From positions 62,001-126,000 of the forward strand of contig DATIDV010000025.1 in assembly GCA_035456105.1 (NCBI GenBank): 64,000 nt of DNA, written 5' to 3'. This DNA is from Viridibacterium sp035456105. Its GTDB lineage: Bacteria > Pseudomonadota > Gammaproteobacteria > Burkholderiales > Rhodocyclaceae. How positions within the stretch are numbered: the first letter of the stretch is position 1; each line of letters opens with the position of its first letter. Below the pieces are notes generated by a model that saw only the letters and a program-made list of their open reading frames with translations, was not told where the DNA came from and searched no databases. Positions 34,086 through 44,038 of this stretch are shown piece by piece. Position numbers and translations under genes: made by a program.

Positions 34086-36701
34086 ATGAATTCATTCGCC
34101 AAGGAAACACTTCCGATCAGTCTTGAGGAAGAGATGCGCACTTCGTACCTCGATTACGCGATGAGCGTGATCGTTGGTCGGGCGCTGCCAGATGTTCGCG
34201 ACGGACTGAAGCCGGTCCACAGGCGTGTCCTCTACGCCATGCATGAATCCAATTTTGCCTGGAACCGCGCTTACGTGAAGTGCGCACGCGTGGTCGGTGA
34301 CGTGATGGGTAAGTACCACCCGCACGGTGACGCGTCGATTTACGACACGCTGGTGCGCATGGCGCAGGACTTCTCGCTGCGCTACACCTTGGTGGATGGT
34401 CAGGGCAACTTCGGCTCTATCGACGGCGACAACGCGGCCGCGATGCGTTACACCGAGTGCCGACTGGACAAGATTGCGGCTGACCTGCTGGCCGACATCG
34501 ACAAGGAAACGGTCGACTTCCAGCCGAACTACGACGGCAAGGAACTCGAGCCGACAGTGTTGCCGACACGGCTCCCCAATCTGCTCATCAACGGCAGCTC
34601 GGGCATTGCGGTCGGCATGGCGACCAATATTCCTCCGCACAACCTCACCGAGATCATCAATGCCTGTCTGGTGCTGCTGCCGACTCCGGAAACGGATATC
34701 GAAGAGCTGATCAAAATCGTTCCAGCGCCGGACTTCCCGACGGCGGGTCTCATCTACGGCCTGTCGGGCGTGCATGACGGTTATCGCACCGGTCGCGGCC
34801 GCGTCATCATGCGTTCGCGCACGCACTTCGAAGATATCCCGAAGAGCAATGACAGGCAGGCCATCATCATCGATGAACTGCCGTACCAGGTTAACAAGCG
34901 CACCCTGCTCGAGAAGATTGCCGAGCTGGTGGGCGAGAAGAAGATCGAAGGCATCAGCGACCTGCGTGACGAGTCGGACAAATCCGGCATGCGCGTCGTC
35001 ATCGAGCTCAAGCGTGGCGAGATGGCGGAAGTCGTGCTGAACAATCTGTTCAAGCAGACGCAGATGCAGGACAGCTTCGGCATGAACATGGTCGCGCTGG
35101 TCGACGGCAAGCCGCGCCTGCTCAACCTCAAGCAGATGCTGGAATGTTTCGTCTCGCATCGTCGCGAAGTCGTCACGCGTCGCACCGTGTTCGAGCTGCG
35201 CAAGGCGCGCGAACGCGGCCACGTGCTCGAAGGTCTGGCCGTTGCGTTGTCGAACGTCGATGAAATCATCGCGCTGATCAAGGCTGCGCCGACGCCGGCA
35301 ATCGCCAAGCAGGAATTGATGGGGCGCGAATGGCGCTCGCCGCTGGTCGAGGAAATGCTGTCGCGCGCCATGATGTCCGATGCGCGTCCGGACGGCCTCG
35401 GCGCAGAGTTCGGTCTGTCGGCGCAAGGCTATCGCCTCTCCGAGGTGCAGGCGCAGCGCATTCTTGAAATGCAACTGCAGCGCCTGACCAATATGGAACA
35501 GGACAAGATCGTCGGCGAGTACAAGGAGGTGATGGACATCATCGCCGACCTGCTCGACATCCTGGCGAAGCCGGCTCGCATCACGCAGATCATCGTCGAT
35601 GAACTGACCGCGATCCGCGACCAGTTCGGCGATCCGCGCAAGTCCGAAATCATTCTCGGCACGTCGGACATCAATATTGAAGACCTGATCACGCCGGAAG
35701 ACATGGTCGTGACGCTGTCGCACACCGGCTACTTCAAGCGCCAGCCGCTTGCCGACTACCGCGCGCAGAAACGCGGCGGGCGGGGCAAGCAGGCTGCGGC
35801 CACGAAGGAAGACGACTGGATCGATCAGCTCTTCGTCGCCAATACGCACGACTACATCCTGTGCTTCTCCAGCCGCGGCCGTCTTTACTGGCTCAAGGTC
35901 TACGAAGCACCGGAAGGCAACCGCAACGCGCGCGGCAAACCCATCGTCAATCTCTTTCCGCTGGTCGAAGGTGAAAAGATTACCGCCGTGCTGCCGGTCA
36001 AGGAATTCGACGAAGGCCACTTCATCTTCATGGCAACCGCACAGGGCACCGTGAAGAAGACGCCGCTGACGGACTTCGCCAATCCGCGCAAGGCCGGCAT
36101 CATTGCCGTCGGCCTTGACGATGGCGACTTCCTGATCGGCGTTGCGATCACCGATGGCGATTGCAATGTCATGCTGTTCTCGGAAGCCGGCAAAGCAGTG
36201 CGCTTCAACGAAAACGATGTGCGTCCGATGGGTCGTACCGCTCGCGGCGTGCGCGGCATGATGCTGGAAGAAGGACAGCGCGTGCTGTCCATGCTGGTCG
36301 CTCACGGCGAGACGCAGAGCGTGCTGACGGCAACCGAAAACGGCTACGGCAAGCGAACCAACATCGGCGAGTACACGCTGCATGGTCGCGGCACCAAGGG
36401 CATGATCGCGATCCAGTCGTCCGAGCGTAACGGCAAACTGGTTGCCGCCGTGCTGGTCGACCCGACCGACCATGTCATGCTGATTGCCGACAACGGCGTA
36501 TTGATCCGCACGCCGGTAAAGGACATCCGCGAGCTGGGTCGTTCGACGCAAGGCGTCACGCTGATCAACCTCGACGACGGCGCCAAGCTGTCGAGTATCG
36601 AGAAGATCGTCGAGAGTGACGAAGAGGTAATTGAGGGCGATGCTGATCAGAATCGCGCGGAGGGTTCTACAGACGAAGGTGCAAGCGAGGGTAGCGAATG
36701 A
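34086..36701 (+). CDS. gyrA: DNA gyrase subunit A
   Basis: Breakage-reunion subunit that, with GyrB, introduces negative supercoils. The 871 residues include the active-site Tyr122 (MRYTE), the quinolone region HPHGDASIYDTL (80-90), and the C-terminal beta-pinwheel with the GyrA box QKRGGRG. The residue at the position of E. coli Ser83 is Ala, with Asp87 conserved. The acidic C-terminal tail (ESDEEVIEGDADQ) is typical. The stop overlaps the serC start by ATGA, opening a long plus-strand gene series. Confidence 0.97.
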   Translation: MNSFAKETLPISLEEEMRTSYLDYAMSVIVGRALPDVRDGLKPVHRRVLYAMHESNFAWNRAYVKCARVVGDVMGKYHPHGDASIYDTLVRMAQDFSLRYTLVDGQGNFGSIDGDNAAAMRYTECRLDKIAADLLADIDKETVDFQPNYDGKELEPTVLPTRLPNLLINGSSGIAVGMATNIPPHNLTEIINACLVLLPTPETDIEELIKIVPAPDFPTAGLIYGLSGVHDGYRTGRGRVIMRSRTHFEDIPKSNDRQAIIIDELPYQVNKRTLLEKIAELVGEKKIEGISDLRDESDKSGMRVVIELKRGEMAEVVLNNLFKQTQMQDSFGMNMVALVDGKPRLLNLKQMLECFVSHRREVVTRRTVFELRKARERGHVLEGLAVALSNVDEIIALIKAAPTPAIAKQELMGREWRSPLVEEMLSRAMMSDARPDGLGAEFGLSAQGYRLSEVQAQRILEMQLQRLTNMEQDKIVGEYKEVMDIIADLLDILAKPARITQIIVDELTAIRDQFGDPRKSEIILGTSDINIEDLITPEDMVVTLSHTGYFKRQPLADYRAQKRGGRGKQAAATKEDDWIDQLFVANTHDYILCFSSRGRLYWLKVYEAPEGNRNARGKPIVNLFPLVEGEKITAVLPVKEFDEGHFIFMATAQGTVKKTPLTDFANPRKAGIIAVGLDDGDFLIGVAITDGDCNVMLFSEAGKAVRFNENDVRPMGRTARGVRGMMLEEGQRVLSMLVAHGETQSVLTATENGYGKRTNIGEYTLHGRGTKGMIAIQSSERNGKLVAAVLVDPTDHVMLIADNGVLIRTPVKDIRELGRSTQGVTLINLDDGAKLSSIEKIVESDEEVIEGDADQNRAEGSTDEGASEGSE

Positions 36702-37810
36702 CGCGGCCTTATAACTTCGCCCCAGGTCCTGCGGCGCTGCCTGAGGAAGTCCTGAGCCAAGCTGCCGCAGAGATGCTTGACTGGCATGGCAGTGGCATGT
36801 CGGTGATGGAGATGAGCCATCGCGGCAAAGAGTTCACCAGCATCATCGAACAGGCGGAAGCCGATCTGCGAGAGCTGATGGGCATCCCGGCTGCTTATCA
36901 CGTGCTGTTCATGCAGGGCGGTGCGATTGGCGAGAACGCCATCGTTCCGCTCAATCTGCTAGGCAAAAATCCCAAGGTCGACTTTGTTGATACAGGCTCC
37001 TGGTCCGCCAAGTCGATCAAGGAGGCTGCGCGTTACGGCGATGCCCATATTGCCGCAAGCAGTTGCAAGCCCGATGCGCTTCAAGGCAAGTACACCTCGA
37101 TCCCCGAGTTCGCGAGCTGGAAGCTGCGCAGCGATGCTGCCTACCTGCATATTTGCGGTAACGAAACGATTGATGGCGTGGAGTATTTTGACTTGCCGGA
37201 CATAGCTGAGCTGGGCGCGCCCGACGTGCCGCTGGTGGTCGATGTCTCTTCGCACATTCTGTCGCGTCCGATGGACGTATCCAGATTCGGTCTCATGTAT
37301 GGTGGCGCCCAGAAGAATATCGGCCCGGCTGGTTTGACCGTCGTGATCGTGCGCGATGATTTGCTCGATCAGGCGCATGCCCTGTGCCCTGGCGCTTTCC
37401 ACTACAAGCTCGTCGCCGAAAACAAGTCGATGTACAACACGCCGGCGACCTACTCAATCTACATCGCCGGGCTGATCTTCGACTGGCTCAAGCGTCAAGG
37501 TGGCGTGTCTGCGATGGAAGTACAGAATCGCGCTAAAGCCGAACTGCTTTACACGGCGCTGGATGCGACAGATTTTTATGCGAACCATGTCGACAAGTCC
37601 TGCCGCTCACTGATGAATGTGCCGTTCTTCTTGCGCGACGAGTCGCTCAACGACGCCTTCCTGGCGGCTGCCAAGGCGCGCGGCCTGTTGCAATTGAAGG
37701 GACACAAATCGGTCGGCGGAATGCGTGCATCGATCTATAACGCCATGCCGCTGGCAGGTGTGCAGGCATTGGTAAGTTTCCTTCAGGACTTCGAGAAGAG
37801 CCATGGCTGA
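36698..37810 (+). CDS. serC: Phosphoserine aminotransferase
   Basis: PLP enzyme making 3-phosphoserine in serine synthesis, and the pyridoxal precursor. The 370-residue protein starts MTRPYNFAPGPAALPEEVLS and has the PLP lysine in YGGAQKNIGPAGLTVV and the substrate loop MGGMRAS-like VGGMRASIYNAM. It overlaps gyrA by four bases and pheA by eight, so translation is coupled. Confidence 0.96.
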   Translation: MTRPYNFAPGPAALPEEVLSQAAAEMLDWHGSGMSVMEMSHRGKEFTSIIEQAEADLRELMGIPAAYHVLFMQGGAIGENAIVPLNLLGKNPKVDFVDTGSWSAKSIKEAARYGDAHIAASSCKPDALQGKYTSIPEFASWKLRSDAAYLHICGNETIDGVEYFDLPDIAELGAPDVPLVVDVSSHILSRPMDVSRFGLMYGGAQKNIGPAGLTVVIVRDDLLDQAHALCPGAFHYKLVAENKSMYNTPATYSIYIAGLIFDWLKRQGGVSAMEVQNRAKAELLYTALDATDFYANHVDKSCRSLMNVPFFLRDESLNDAFLAAAKARGLLQLKGHKSVGGMRASIYNAMPLAGVQALVSFLQDFEKSHG

Positions 37811-38921
37811 CTCTGAAAATAACGCTGCTCCCAACGGCGCTGAACTGACGCCCGAACAGCTCGAAGCCTTGCTCGCCGTGCGCGGCGAGATCGATCGCCT
37901 CGATGGCGAAATCCTGCAGCGCCTTGCAGAGCGTGCGCGTTGCGCGCAGAAGGTCGGAGAGATCAAGCGCGGCCCGCTGTATCGCCCTGAGCGCGAAGCG
38001 CAGGTATTGCGTGCGATTGCCGAGCGCAATCCCGGCCCGCTGTCGAACGAAGCGGTGCAACGCATCTTCCGCGAGATCATGTCATGGTGTCTGGCGCTCG
38101 AGCGTCCGATGAAGGTCGCTTATCTCGGCCCGCAGGGTACCTATTCGGAATCCGCCGCTGGCAAGCATTTCGGCGGGGCGCCAGATCTAGCGCCACAGCA
38201 GACCATCGACGATGTTTTTCATGCAGTCGAAGCGGGCGCAGCGGAATACGGCGTGGTGCCGGTCGAGAATTCGACTGAAGGCGCAGTCGGCCGTACCCTG
38301 GATCTATTGTTGTCTGCCAAGGTGTCCGTGTGTGGTGAAGTGAGCCTGCGTGTGCGCCACAACCTGATGACGCATGCCACCGATCTGTCGCAGGTCAAGC
38401 GCATCTATTCGCACTCGCAGTCGCTGTCGCAGTGCAACGACTGGCTGGCGCATCACGCGCATGGCATTCCGCGTTTGCCGGTATCCAGCAATGCGGAAGC
38501 GGCACGAATGGCGGCCGCCGATCCGGAAGCTGCCGCCATTGCAGGCGAGAAGGCTTCGCAGCATTACACGCTGCCGATACTGCATGCCAATATCGAAGAC
38601 GACCCGAACAACACGACGCGTTTCCTCGTCATCGCCAGCCACGACGCCAGTCCGTCGGGCAAGGACAAGACCTCCATCGTCTGTTCCGCATTGAACAAGC
38701 CGGGTGCCGTGCACTCGCTGTTGCAGGCCTTCGCTGACAAGGGCGTCAGCATGACCAAGTTCGAGTCGCGCCCATCGCGCACCGGTCTCTGGGAATACGT
38801 GTTCTATGTCGACGTCGAAGGCCATCGCAACGATTCTGCTGTAGCCGCGGCACTGAGCGAGCTGTCCAATCGCGCAGCTTTCCTGAAAGTGCTGGGCTCT
38901 TATCCCGTCGCTGCAATCTGA
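37803..38921 (+). CDS. pheA: Chorismate mutase/prephenate dehydratase (P-protein)
   Basis: Bifunctional enzyme of phenylalanine synthesis, 372 residues. A chorismate mutase domain is at about 20-100 (LLAVRGEIDRLDGEILQRLA). The dehydratase domain begins at KVAYLGPQGTYSESAAGKHF and contains VENSTEGAVGRTLDLL. A C-terminal ACT domain with FESRPSRTGLWEYVFYVD provides phenylalanine feedback control. It is embedded in the serC-pheA-hisC-tyrA-aroA series, which groups aromatic and histidine aminotransferase steps. Confidence 0.96.
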   Translation: MADSENNAAPNGAELTPEQLEALLAVRGEIDRLDGEILQRLAERARCAQKVGEIKRGPLYRPEREAQVLRAIAERNPGPLSNEAVQRIFREIMSWCLALERPMKVAYLGPQGTYSESAAGKHFGGAPDLAPQQTIDDVFHAVEAGAAEYGVVPVENSTEGAVGRTLDLLLSAKVSVCGEVSLRVRHNLMTHATDLSQVKRIYSHSQSLSQCNDWLAHHAHGIPRLPVSSNAEAARMAAADPEAAAIAGEKASQHYTLPILHANIEDDPNNTTRFLVIASHDASPSGKDKTSIVCSALNKPGAVHSLLQAFADKGVSMTKFESRPSRTGLWEYVFYVDVEGHRNDSAVAAALSELSNRAAFLKVLGSYPVAAI

Positions 38922-38949
38922 GCGCACTTTGATTTCTCCGGAGCAATTG

Positions 38950-40071
38950 ATGTCCTCGGTTTCGTCACCTGTTTCTTTCGCACAACTTGCGCCCGAATAC
39001 ATCCGCGCGATTTCTCCCTATGTGCCGGGCAAACCGATTTCCGAGCTTGCGCGCGAAATGGGACTGAACGAGGCGCACATCCTCAAGCTGGCTTCCAACG
39101 AGAATCCACTTGGCATTAGCCCCAAGGCGCAGACAGCAGTCACTGCCGCCATCGGTGAACTGGCGCGCTATCCGGATGGCAATGGTTTTGCGTTGAAACA
39201 GGCGCTATCGCGTCGGCTGGGCGTGGGTCACGAAAGCTTCGTGCTGGGCAATGGCTCCAATGATGTGCTTGAGCTTATTTCTCGTGCGTTCTTGACGCCC
39301 GGCCAGAGCGGTGTGTATTCGCAATATGCATTCGCGGTTTACCCGCTGGCAATCCAGAGTATTGGTGCACGTTGCATCGAAGTACCTGCGCGCAACTATG
39401 GTCACGATCTGGCTGCGATGGCCGATGCGATTGCGCCGGATACACGCGTTGTTTTCCTCGCCAATCCAAACAATCCGACAGGCACGTTCCACTCGGGTGA
39501 GGCGATCGAGTCTTTCCTCAAGCTCGTGCCGCAGGATGTCATCGTCGTTCTCGACGAGGCCTACAACGAATACATGTCGCCCGAGCAGCGTTACGACGCC
39601 GTGCCGTGGCTGCAGCGCTATCCGAACCTTGTGCTGTCGCGCACGTTCTCGAAGATCTACGGCCTCGCGGGTCTGCGCATTGGCTACGCAGCAGCGCATC
39701 CCGATATCGCCGACATGATGAATCGCGTGCGTGCGCCGTTCAATGCCAACAGCCTCGCGCTGGCCGCCGCCGAAGCCGCGCTGGGTGATGATGAGTTCCT
39801 GCAACGCAGCTACGAAACCAATCGCACAGGCATGGCGCAGATCATCAAGGGTCTTGATGCACTCGGCCTGCAGCATATTCCGTCGGCTGGCAATTTCATT
39901 GCCTTCAAGGTTGGCGATGGCGCTGGCGTGAATCTGCGCCTGCTCAAACAGGGCGTCATCGTGCGGCCGATCGCCGGCTACGGCATGCCTGAATGGCTGC
40001 GCGTAACCATCTCCACCGAAGCGGAAAACGCACGCTTCCTCGAAGCGCTTGCCGCCGCTTTGAAGGCGTGA
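38950..40071 (+). CDS. hisC: Histidinol-phosphate (aromatic) aminotransferase
   Basis: PLP aminotransferase, 373 residues, acting on histidinol phosphate and, in this gene context, probably on prephenate or arylpyruvates. Motifs are LASNENPLGISPKAQTAV, FLANPNNPTGTF, VVLDEAYNEYMSP, and PLP Lys in SRTFSKIYGLAGLRIGYA. The ATG at 38950 has GGAG seven bases upstream; the TTG at 38929 is less likely. The location between pheA and tyrA suggests the aromatic role. Confidence 0.94.
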   Translation: MSSVSSPVSFAQLAPEYIRAISPYVPGKPISELAREMGLNEAHILKLASNENPLGISPKAQTAVTAAIGELARYPDGNGFALKQALSRRLGVGHESFVLGNGSNDVLELISRAFLTPGQSGVYSQYAFAVYPLAIQSIGARCIEVPARNYGHDLAAMADAIAPDTRVVFLANPNNPTGTFHSGEAIESFLKLVPQDVIVVLDEAYNEYMSPEQRYDAVPWLQRYPNLVLSRTFSKIYGLAGLRIGYAAAHPDIADMMNRVRAPFNANSLALAAAEAALGDDEFLQRSYETNRTGMAQIIKGLDALGLQHIPSAGNFIAFKVGDGAGVNLRLLKQGVIVRPIAGYGMPEWLRVTISTEAENARFLEALAAALKA

Positions 40072-40955
40072 GCGTGGGTCAGGCGCAAGTTCCTTTTCAG
40101 CGTGTCGTCGTCGCCGGTGTAGGTCTGATCGGTGGCTCGTTTGCGGCTGCGCTGAAGGCAGCTGGCATGGCGCAACACGTGGTCGGCGTGGGCCGTACTG
40201 CAGCCTCGCTGGACGAAGCGAAGCAGTTGGGGCTGATCGACGAAATCCAGTCCGACTGGTCGCTGGCCTTGAAAGGCGCCGACCTGGTGTTGCTGGCGAT
40301 GCCGGTCGGGCAGATGAATGCGGTAATGACCGCGCTTGCGCCGCACCTCGAGCCACAAACGCTGGTGACCGACGCCGGTAGCACCAAGGCGGATGTCATC
40401 GAAGCGATCTACACGCATCTTGGCGATCACATCGAACGAGTTGTACCGGCACATCCGATTGCAGGTGCAGAGAAAAGTGGGCCGTCGGCCGCACACGCCG
40501 AGCTCTATTGCGGCAAGAAGGTGGTGCTGACGCCTTTACCCGAGAACTCAACTCAGGCCGTCGATGCCGTACGTGCTGCTTGGGCGGCATGTGGCGCGCA
40601 GATGTTCCAGATGAGCCCGCAGGAGCACGACCGCGTGTTTGCCGCTGTGAGCCACCTGCCGCATCTGTTGGCATTCGGCCTCGTGCATGATCTGGCGGGT
40701 CGTGCCAACGCCGAGCAATTGTTCAAATACGCGGCTTCGGGCTTTCGCGATTTCACGCGTATTGCGGGCAGCCATCCCGAAATGTGGCGTGACATCTGCG
40801 TCGCAAATCGCCAGGCCCTGCTGGCCGAACTGGAGGCCTATCTTGCCGAGCTGGCCTGGTTGCGCGCCTTGCTGATCCAGGGCGATGGTGCTGGTCTGGA
40901 AAAGCTGTTTGCCGAAGCCAGCGAAGCGCGCAATGCCTGGGCCGCTGGCCAATAA
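40068..40955 (+). CDS. tyrA: Prephenate (arogenate) dehydrogenase
   Basis: NAD(P)-dependent oxidative decarboxylation of prephenate or arogenate in tyrosine synthesis. About 295 residues with the nucleotide fold VVVAGVGLIGGSFAAALKAA, VTDAGSTKADV, VPAHPIAGAEKSGPSAA and a helical C-terminal domain (HDRVFAAVSHLPHLLAFGLV). The likely start is a GTG overlapping the hisC stop (GTGA, 40068) or the GTG at 40074, which has a well placed GAAGG; an ATG further upstream would lie far inside hisC. It carries no chorismate mutase domain. Confidence 0.92.
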   Translation: MSVGQAQVPFQRVVVAGVGLIGGSFAAALKAAGMAQHVVGVGRTAASLDEAKQLGLIDEIQSDWSLALKGADLVLLAMPVGQMNAVMTALAPHLEPQTLVTDAGSTKADVIEAIYTHLGDHIERVVPAHPIAGAEKSGPSAAHAELYCGKKVVLTPLPENSTQAVDAVRAAWAACGAQMFQMSPQEHDRVFAAVSHLPHLLAFGLVHDLAGRANAEQLFKYAASGFRDFTRIAGSHPEMWRDICVANRQALLAELEAYLAELAWLRALLIQGDGAGLEKLFAEASEARNAWAAGQ

Positions 40956-41003
40956 TTCTGTCAGGGCCTTATTGCCCTGAATCTGTCTTGATTGAAGGTC
41001 GTC

Positions 41004-42293
41004 ATGGAATTTCTTGATCTTTCTCCGTTGAAGTCGGCGCAAGGCACGGTGCGTTTGCCAGGCTCGAAAAGCATTTCCAATCGCACGCTGCTGCTGGCTG
41101 CGCTTGCCGAAGGTACAACGGACATTCGTGACCTGCTTGCATCCGATGACACAGACCGCATGCTCGAAGCACTTGCCAAGCTTGGCGTTGCCATCGAGAG
41201 AACAGGTGAGCGTGACTACCGTGTCACCGGCGCACCGCAGGGCTTTGCCAATAAGGATGCTGATCTGTTTCTGGGAAATGCCGGTACGGCATTCCGTCCC
41301 TTGACGGCGGCGTTGGCGCTGGCAGGTGGTCACTACAAACTGTCGGGCGTGCCACGCATGCACGAGCGCCCGATCGGCGATCTGGTCGATGGCCTGCGCC
41401 AGCTTGGCGCCGATATCACCTATCTCGCCAATGACGGTTTCCCGCCGCTCGACATCAAGCCTGCGCAGATTCGCGGCGGTGGTGTAGTGCGCGTGAAGGG
41501 CAATGTATCGAGCCAGTTCCTCACTGCGCTGCTCATGGCTCTGCCCACGACGGGCGTGGAAACGACGGTCGAAGTCATCGGCGAACTTATCTCCAAGCCT
41601 TATATCGAAATCACGCTGCGCCTGATGGCGCAATTCGGCGTCGAAGTGAGACGCGAAGGCTGGCAGCGTTTCATCATTCCCGGTGGCAAGCGCTATGTTT
41701 CCCCGAAGACGCTCTTTGTTGAAGGCGATGCCTCGTCTGCTTCGTATTTCCTGGCTGCGGGTGCCATTGGTGGCGGGCCGGTGCGCGTCGAAGGCGTGGG
41801 CCGCAACAGCATCCAGGGCGACGTCGCATTCGCGCAGGCACTCGAAGCGGTTGGTGCGCAGGTGACGATGGGTGACAACTGGGTCGAAGCCGAGGCGCCT
41901 TCAAGTGGCAAGCTGCGCGCGTACGATATGGATTTCAATCACATTCCCGATGCGGCCATGACACTCGCCGTCGCGGCGTTGTTCTGCGATGGCCCATGCC
42001 GTCTGACCAATATCGCCAGCTGGCGTGTGAAGGAAACGGATCGCATCGCCGCCATGGCAACCGAGCTGCGCAAGGTTGGTGCGACGGTAGAGGAAGGTGA
42101 GGACTGGCTGCGTATCACAGCGCCGGAAAGGCTCACACCAAACGCCTCCATCGATACCTACGACGACCATCGCATGGCAATGTGCTTCTCGCTCGTTGCG
42201 CTTGGCGGCGTGCCGGTGCGCATCAACGATCCGAAGTGCACGGCCAAGACTTTCCCCGAATATTTCGACGTTTTTGCAGGCGTCACTGCGTAA
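41004..42293 (+). CDS. aroA: 3-phosphoshikimate 1-carboxyvinyltransferase (EPSP synthase)
   Basis: Transfers enolpyruvate from PEP to shikimate 3-phosphate in the shikimate pathway. The 429 residues from the ATG at 41004 show LPGSKSISNRTLLLAALA, LGNAGTAFRPLTAALAL, MHERPIGDLVDGLRQLGA, and YDDHRMAMCFSLVAL. The glyphosate-site loop GNAGTAFRP is of the sensitive class I type. The ATG has a GAAGG site six bases upstream; a TTG at 40992 is not needed. Confidence 0.96.
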   Translation: MEFLDLSPLKSAQGTVRLPGSKSISNRTLLLAALAEGTTDIRDLLASDDTDRMLEALAKLGVAIERTGERDYRVTGAPQGFANKDADLFLGNAGTAFRPLTAALALAGGHYKLSGVPRMHERPIGDLVDGLRQLGADITYLANDGFPPLDIKPAQIRGGGVVRVKGNVSSQFLTALLMALPTTGVETTVEVIGELISKPYIEITLRLMAQFGVEVRREGWQRFIIPGGKRYVSPKTLFVEGDASSASYFLAAGAIGGGPVRVEGVGRNSIQGDVAFAQALEAVGAQVTMGDNWVEAEAPSSGKLRAYDMDFNHIPDAAMTLAVAALFCDGPCRLTNIASWRVKETDRIAAMATELRKVGATVEEGEDWLRITAPERLTPNASIDTYDDHRMAMCFSLVALGGVPVRINDPKCTAKTFPEYFDVFAGVTA

Positions 42294-42299
42294 CAATCA

Positions 42300-44024
42300 A
42301 TGAAACAGACTCTGATAGAACTTCTCGACAGCCGCGTTCGTGCTGCATTGACGGCCGCTGGTTGTCCCGATACACCAGCCGTTGTCGCTCCTGCGGGTCG
42401 CCCTGAGTTTGGCGACTACCAGGCCAATGGCGTAATGGGCGCTGCCAAGGCGCGCAAGATGAATCCGCGCCAGCTGGCCGAACAGGTCGTTGCCGCACTG
42501 GATATCTCGGATATTGCCAGCAAGGTCGAGATTGCCGGCCCCGGTTTCATCAACATCACGCTGTCGCCCGAATATCTGGCCTCGCTCGCAACTGAGGCGC
42601 TGGCTGATGCGCGCTTGGGTGTGCCACAGCCTGCTTCGCAGCGCGTTGTCATCGACTATTCAGGGCCGAATCTCGCCAAGGAAATGCACGTCGGCCATTT
42701 GCGCTCGACCATCATTGGCGACGCTTTGGCACGCGTGCTGCGCTTCCTTGGTCATACGGTGATTGCGCAGAACCACGTGGGTGACTGGGGTACGCAATTC
42801 GGCATGTTGACGGCGTATCTGATCGAAGCCGAAAAGGACGGTGGCGAAGCGATTGCGTTGTCCGATCTCGAAGACTTCTATCGCCGTGCCAAGCAACGCT
42901 TTGACGAAGACGAAGCGTTTGCCAACACCGCTCGCGAATACGTCGTGAAGCTGCAGGGCGGCGACGCGCATGTGAACGTGCTGTGGCAGAAATTCCTCGA
43001 CATCTCCCTGCATCACTGCGAGGCCGTGTACGAGCGGCTCGGCGTAGCGCTGACACGTGAAGATGTACGCGGCGAAAGCTTCTACAACAGCGATCTATCC
43101 GTCGTTGTCGCTGATCTGCAGGCCAAGGGCTTCGCAGTCGAGAGCGAGGGCGCGCAGGTCGTCTTTCTCGACGAGTTCAAGAACAAGGAAGGCGAAGCGC
43201 AGGCCTACATTGTCCGCAAACAGGATGGCGGCTACCTGTACGCAACCAGCGATCTGGCGGCCATGCGCTATCGCGTCGGCACGCTCCATGCAGACCGTAT
43301 CCTCTATGTCGTCGATGCCAGGCAAGCGCTGCACTTCCAGCAGCTATTTGCGTTGAGCCGCAAGGCGGGCTACGCAGGCGAAGCCACGAAACTGGAGCAT
43401 GTCGGCTTCGGTGTGATGTTGGGTGACGATGGCAAGCCTTTCAAAACACGTAGCGGCACGACGGTGAAGCTGGTCGATCTGCTGCAAGAGGCTGAAGAGC
43501 GCGCTTTCGCGCTGGTCAGCGAGAAGAACACGGACATGCCGGAAGTCGAGCGCAAAACGATTTCGCATGCGGTCGGTATCGGTGCAGTGAAATACGCGGA
43601 TCTATCTAAAAATCGCAATAGCGACTACATGTTCAGCTGGGACAGCATGCTGTCCTTCGAAGGCAATACCGCGCCGTACCTTCAATATGCTTATACGCGG
43701 ATCCAGAGCGTATTCCGCAAGGTTGACGTGTCCGATGGCAGCGCCCAAATCGTGCTGCAGGAACCGGCGGAGCGCTTGTTGGCGCTTGAGCTGGCGCGCT
43801 TTGCAGACGCCATCAATGCCGTCAGTCGCGAAGCGGCGCCACACTTCCTGTGCGGTTACCTGTATGACCTCGCGACGCATTTCATGCGTTTCTACGAAGC
43901 CTGTCCGGTGCTCAAGAGCGAAGGCGCGGTGCGCGATAGCCGCTTGCGTTTGTGCCATCTGACCGCAAATACGCTCAAGACTGGTCTTGGTTTGCTGGGC
44001 ATCGAAACGCTGGACGTAATGTAG
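42300..44024 (+). CDS. argS: Arginyl-tRNA synthetase
   Basis: Class I tRNA synthetase charging tRNA-Arg, 574 residues. It has the N-terminal additional domain, the HIGH-like motif NLAKEMHVGHLRSTIIGDAL, QNHVGDWGTQFGMLTAYL, a KMSKS-like loop in KPFKTRSGTTVKLVDLL, and a C-terminal anticodon-binding helical domain. It begins six bases after aroA and ends 14 bases before cmk. In related genomes I expect aroA to be followed directly by cmk, so its placement here is unusual. Confidence 0.96.
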   Translation: MKQTLIELLDSRVRAALTAAGCPDTPAVVAPAGRPEFGDYQANGVMGAAKARKMNPRQLAEQVVAALDISDIASKVEIAGPGFINITLSPEYLASLATEALADARLGVPQPASQRVVIDYSGPNLAKEMHVGHLRSTIIGDALARVLRFLGHTVIAQNHVGDWGTQFGMLTAYLIEAEKDGGEAIALSDLEDFYRRAKQRFDEDEAFANTAREYVVKLQGGDAHVNVLWQKFLDISLHHCEAVYERLGVALTREDVRGESFYNSDLSVVVADLQAKGFAVESEGAQVVFLDEFKNKEGEAQAYIVRKQDGGYLYATSDLAAMRYRVGTLHADRILYVVDARQALHFQQLFALSRKAGYAGEATKLEHVGFGVMLGDDGKPFKTRSGTTVKLVDLLQEAEERAFALVSEKNTDMPEVERKTISHAVGIGAVKYADLSKNRNSDYMFSWDSMLSFEGNTAPYLQYAYTRIQSVFRKVDVSDGSAQIVLQEPAERLLALELARFADAINAVSREAAPHFLCGYLYDLATHFMRFYEACPVLKSEGAVRDSRLRLCHLTANTLKTGLGLLGIETLDVM

Positions 44025-44038
44025 AGAGAGCAGGGCGC

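Noticed and set aside
34092..36551. An 819-codon open frame antisense to gyrA
   Set aside because: It is an artefact of GC-rich codon bias opposite a certain gyrA gene; the protein has no family features and is rich in His, Asp and Arg as expected from antisense reading.
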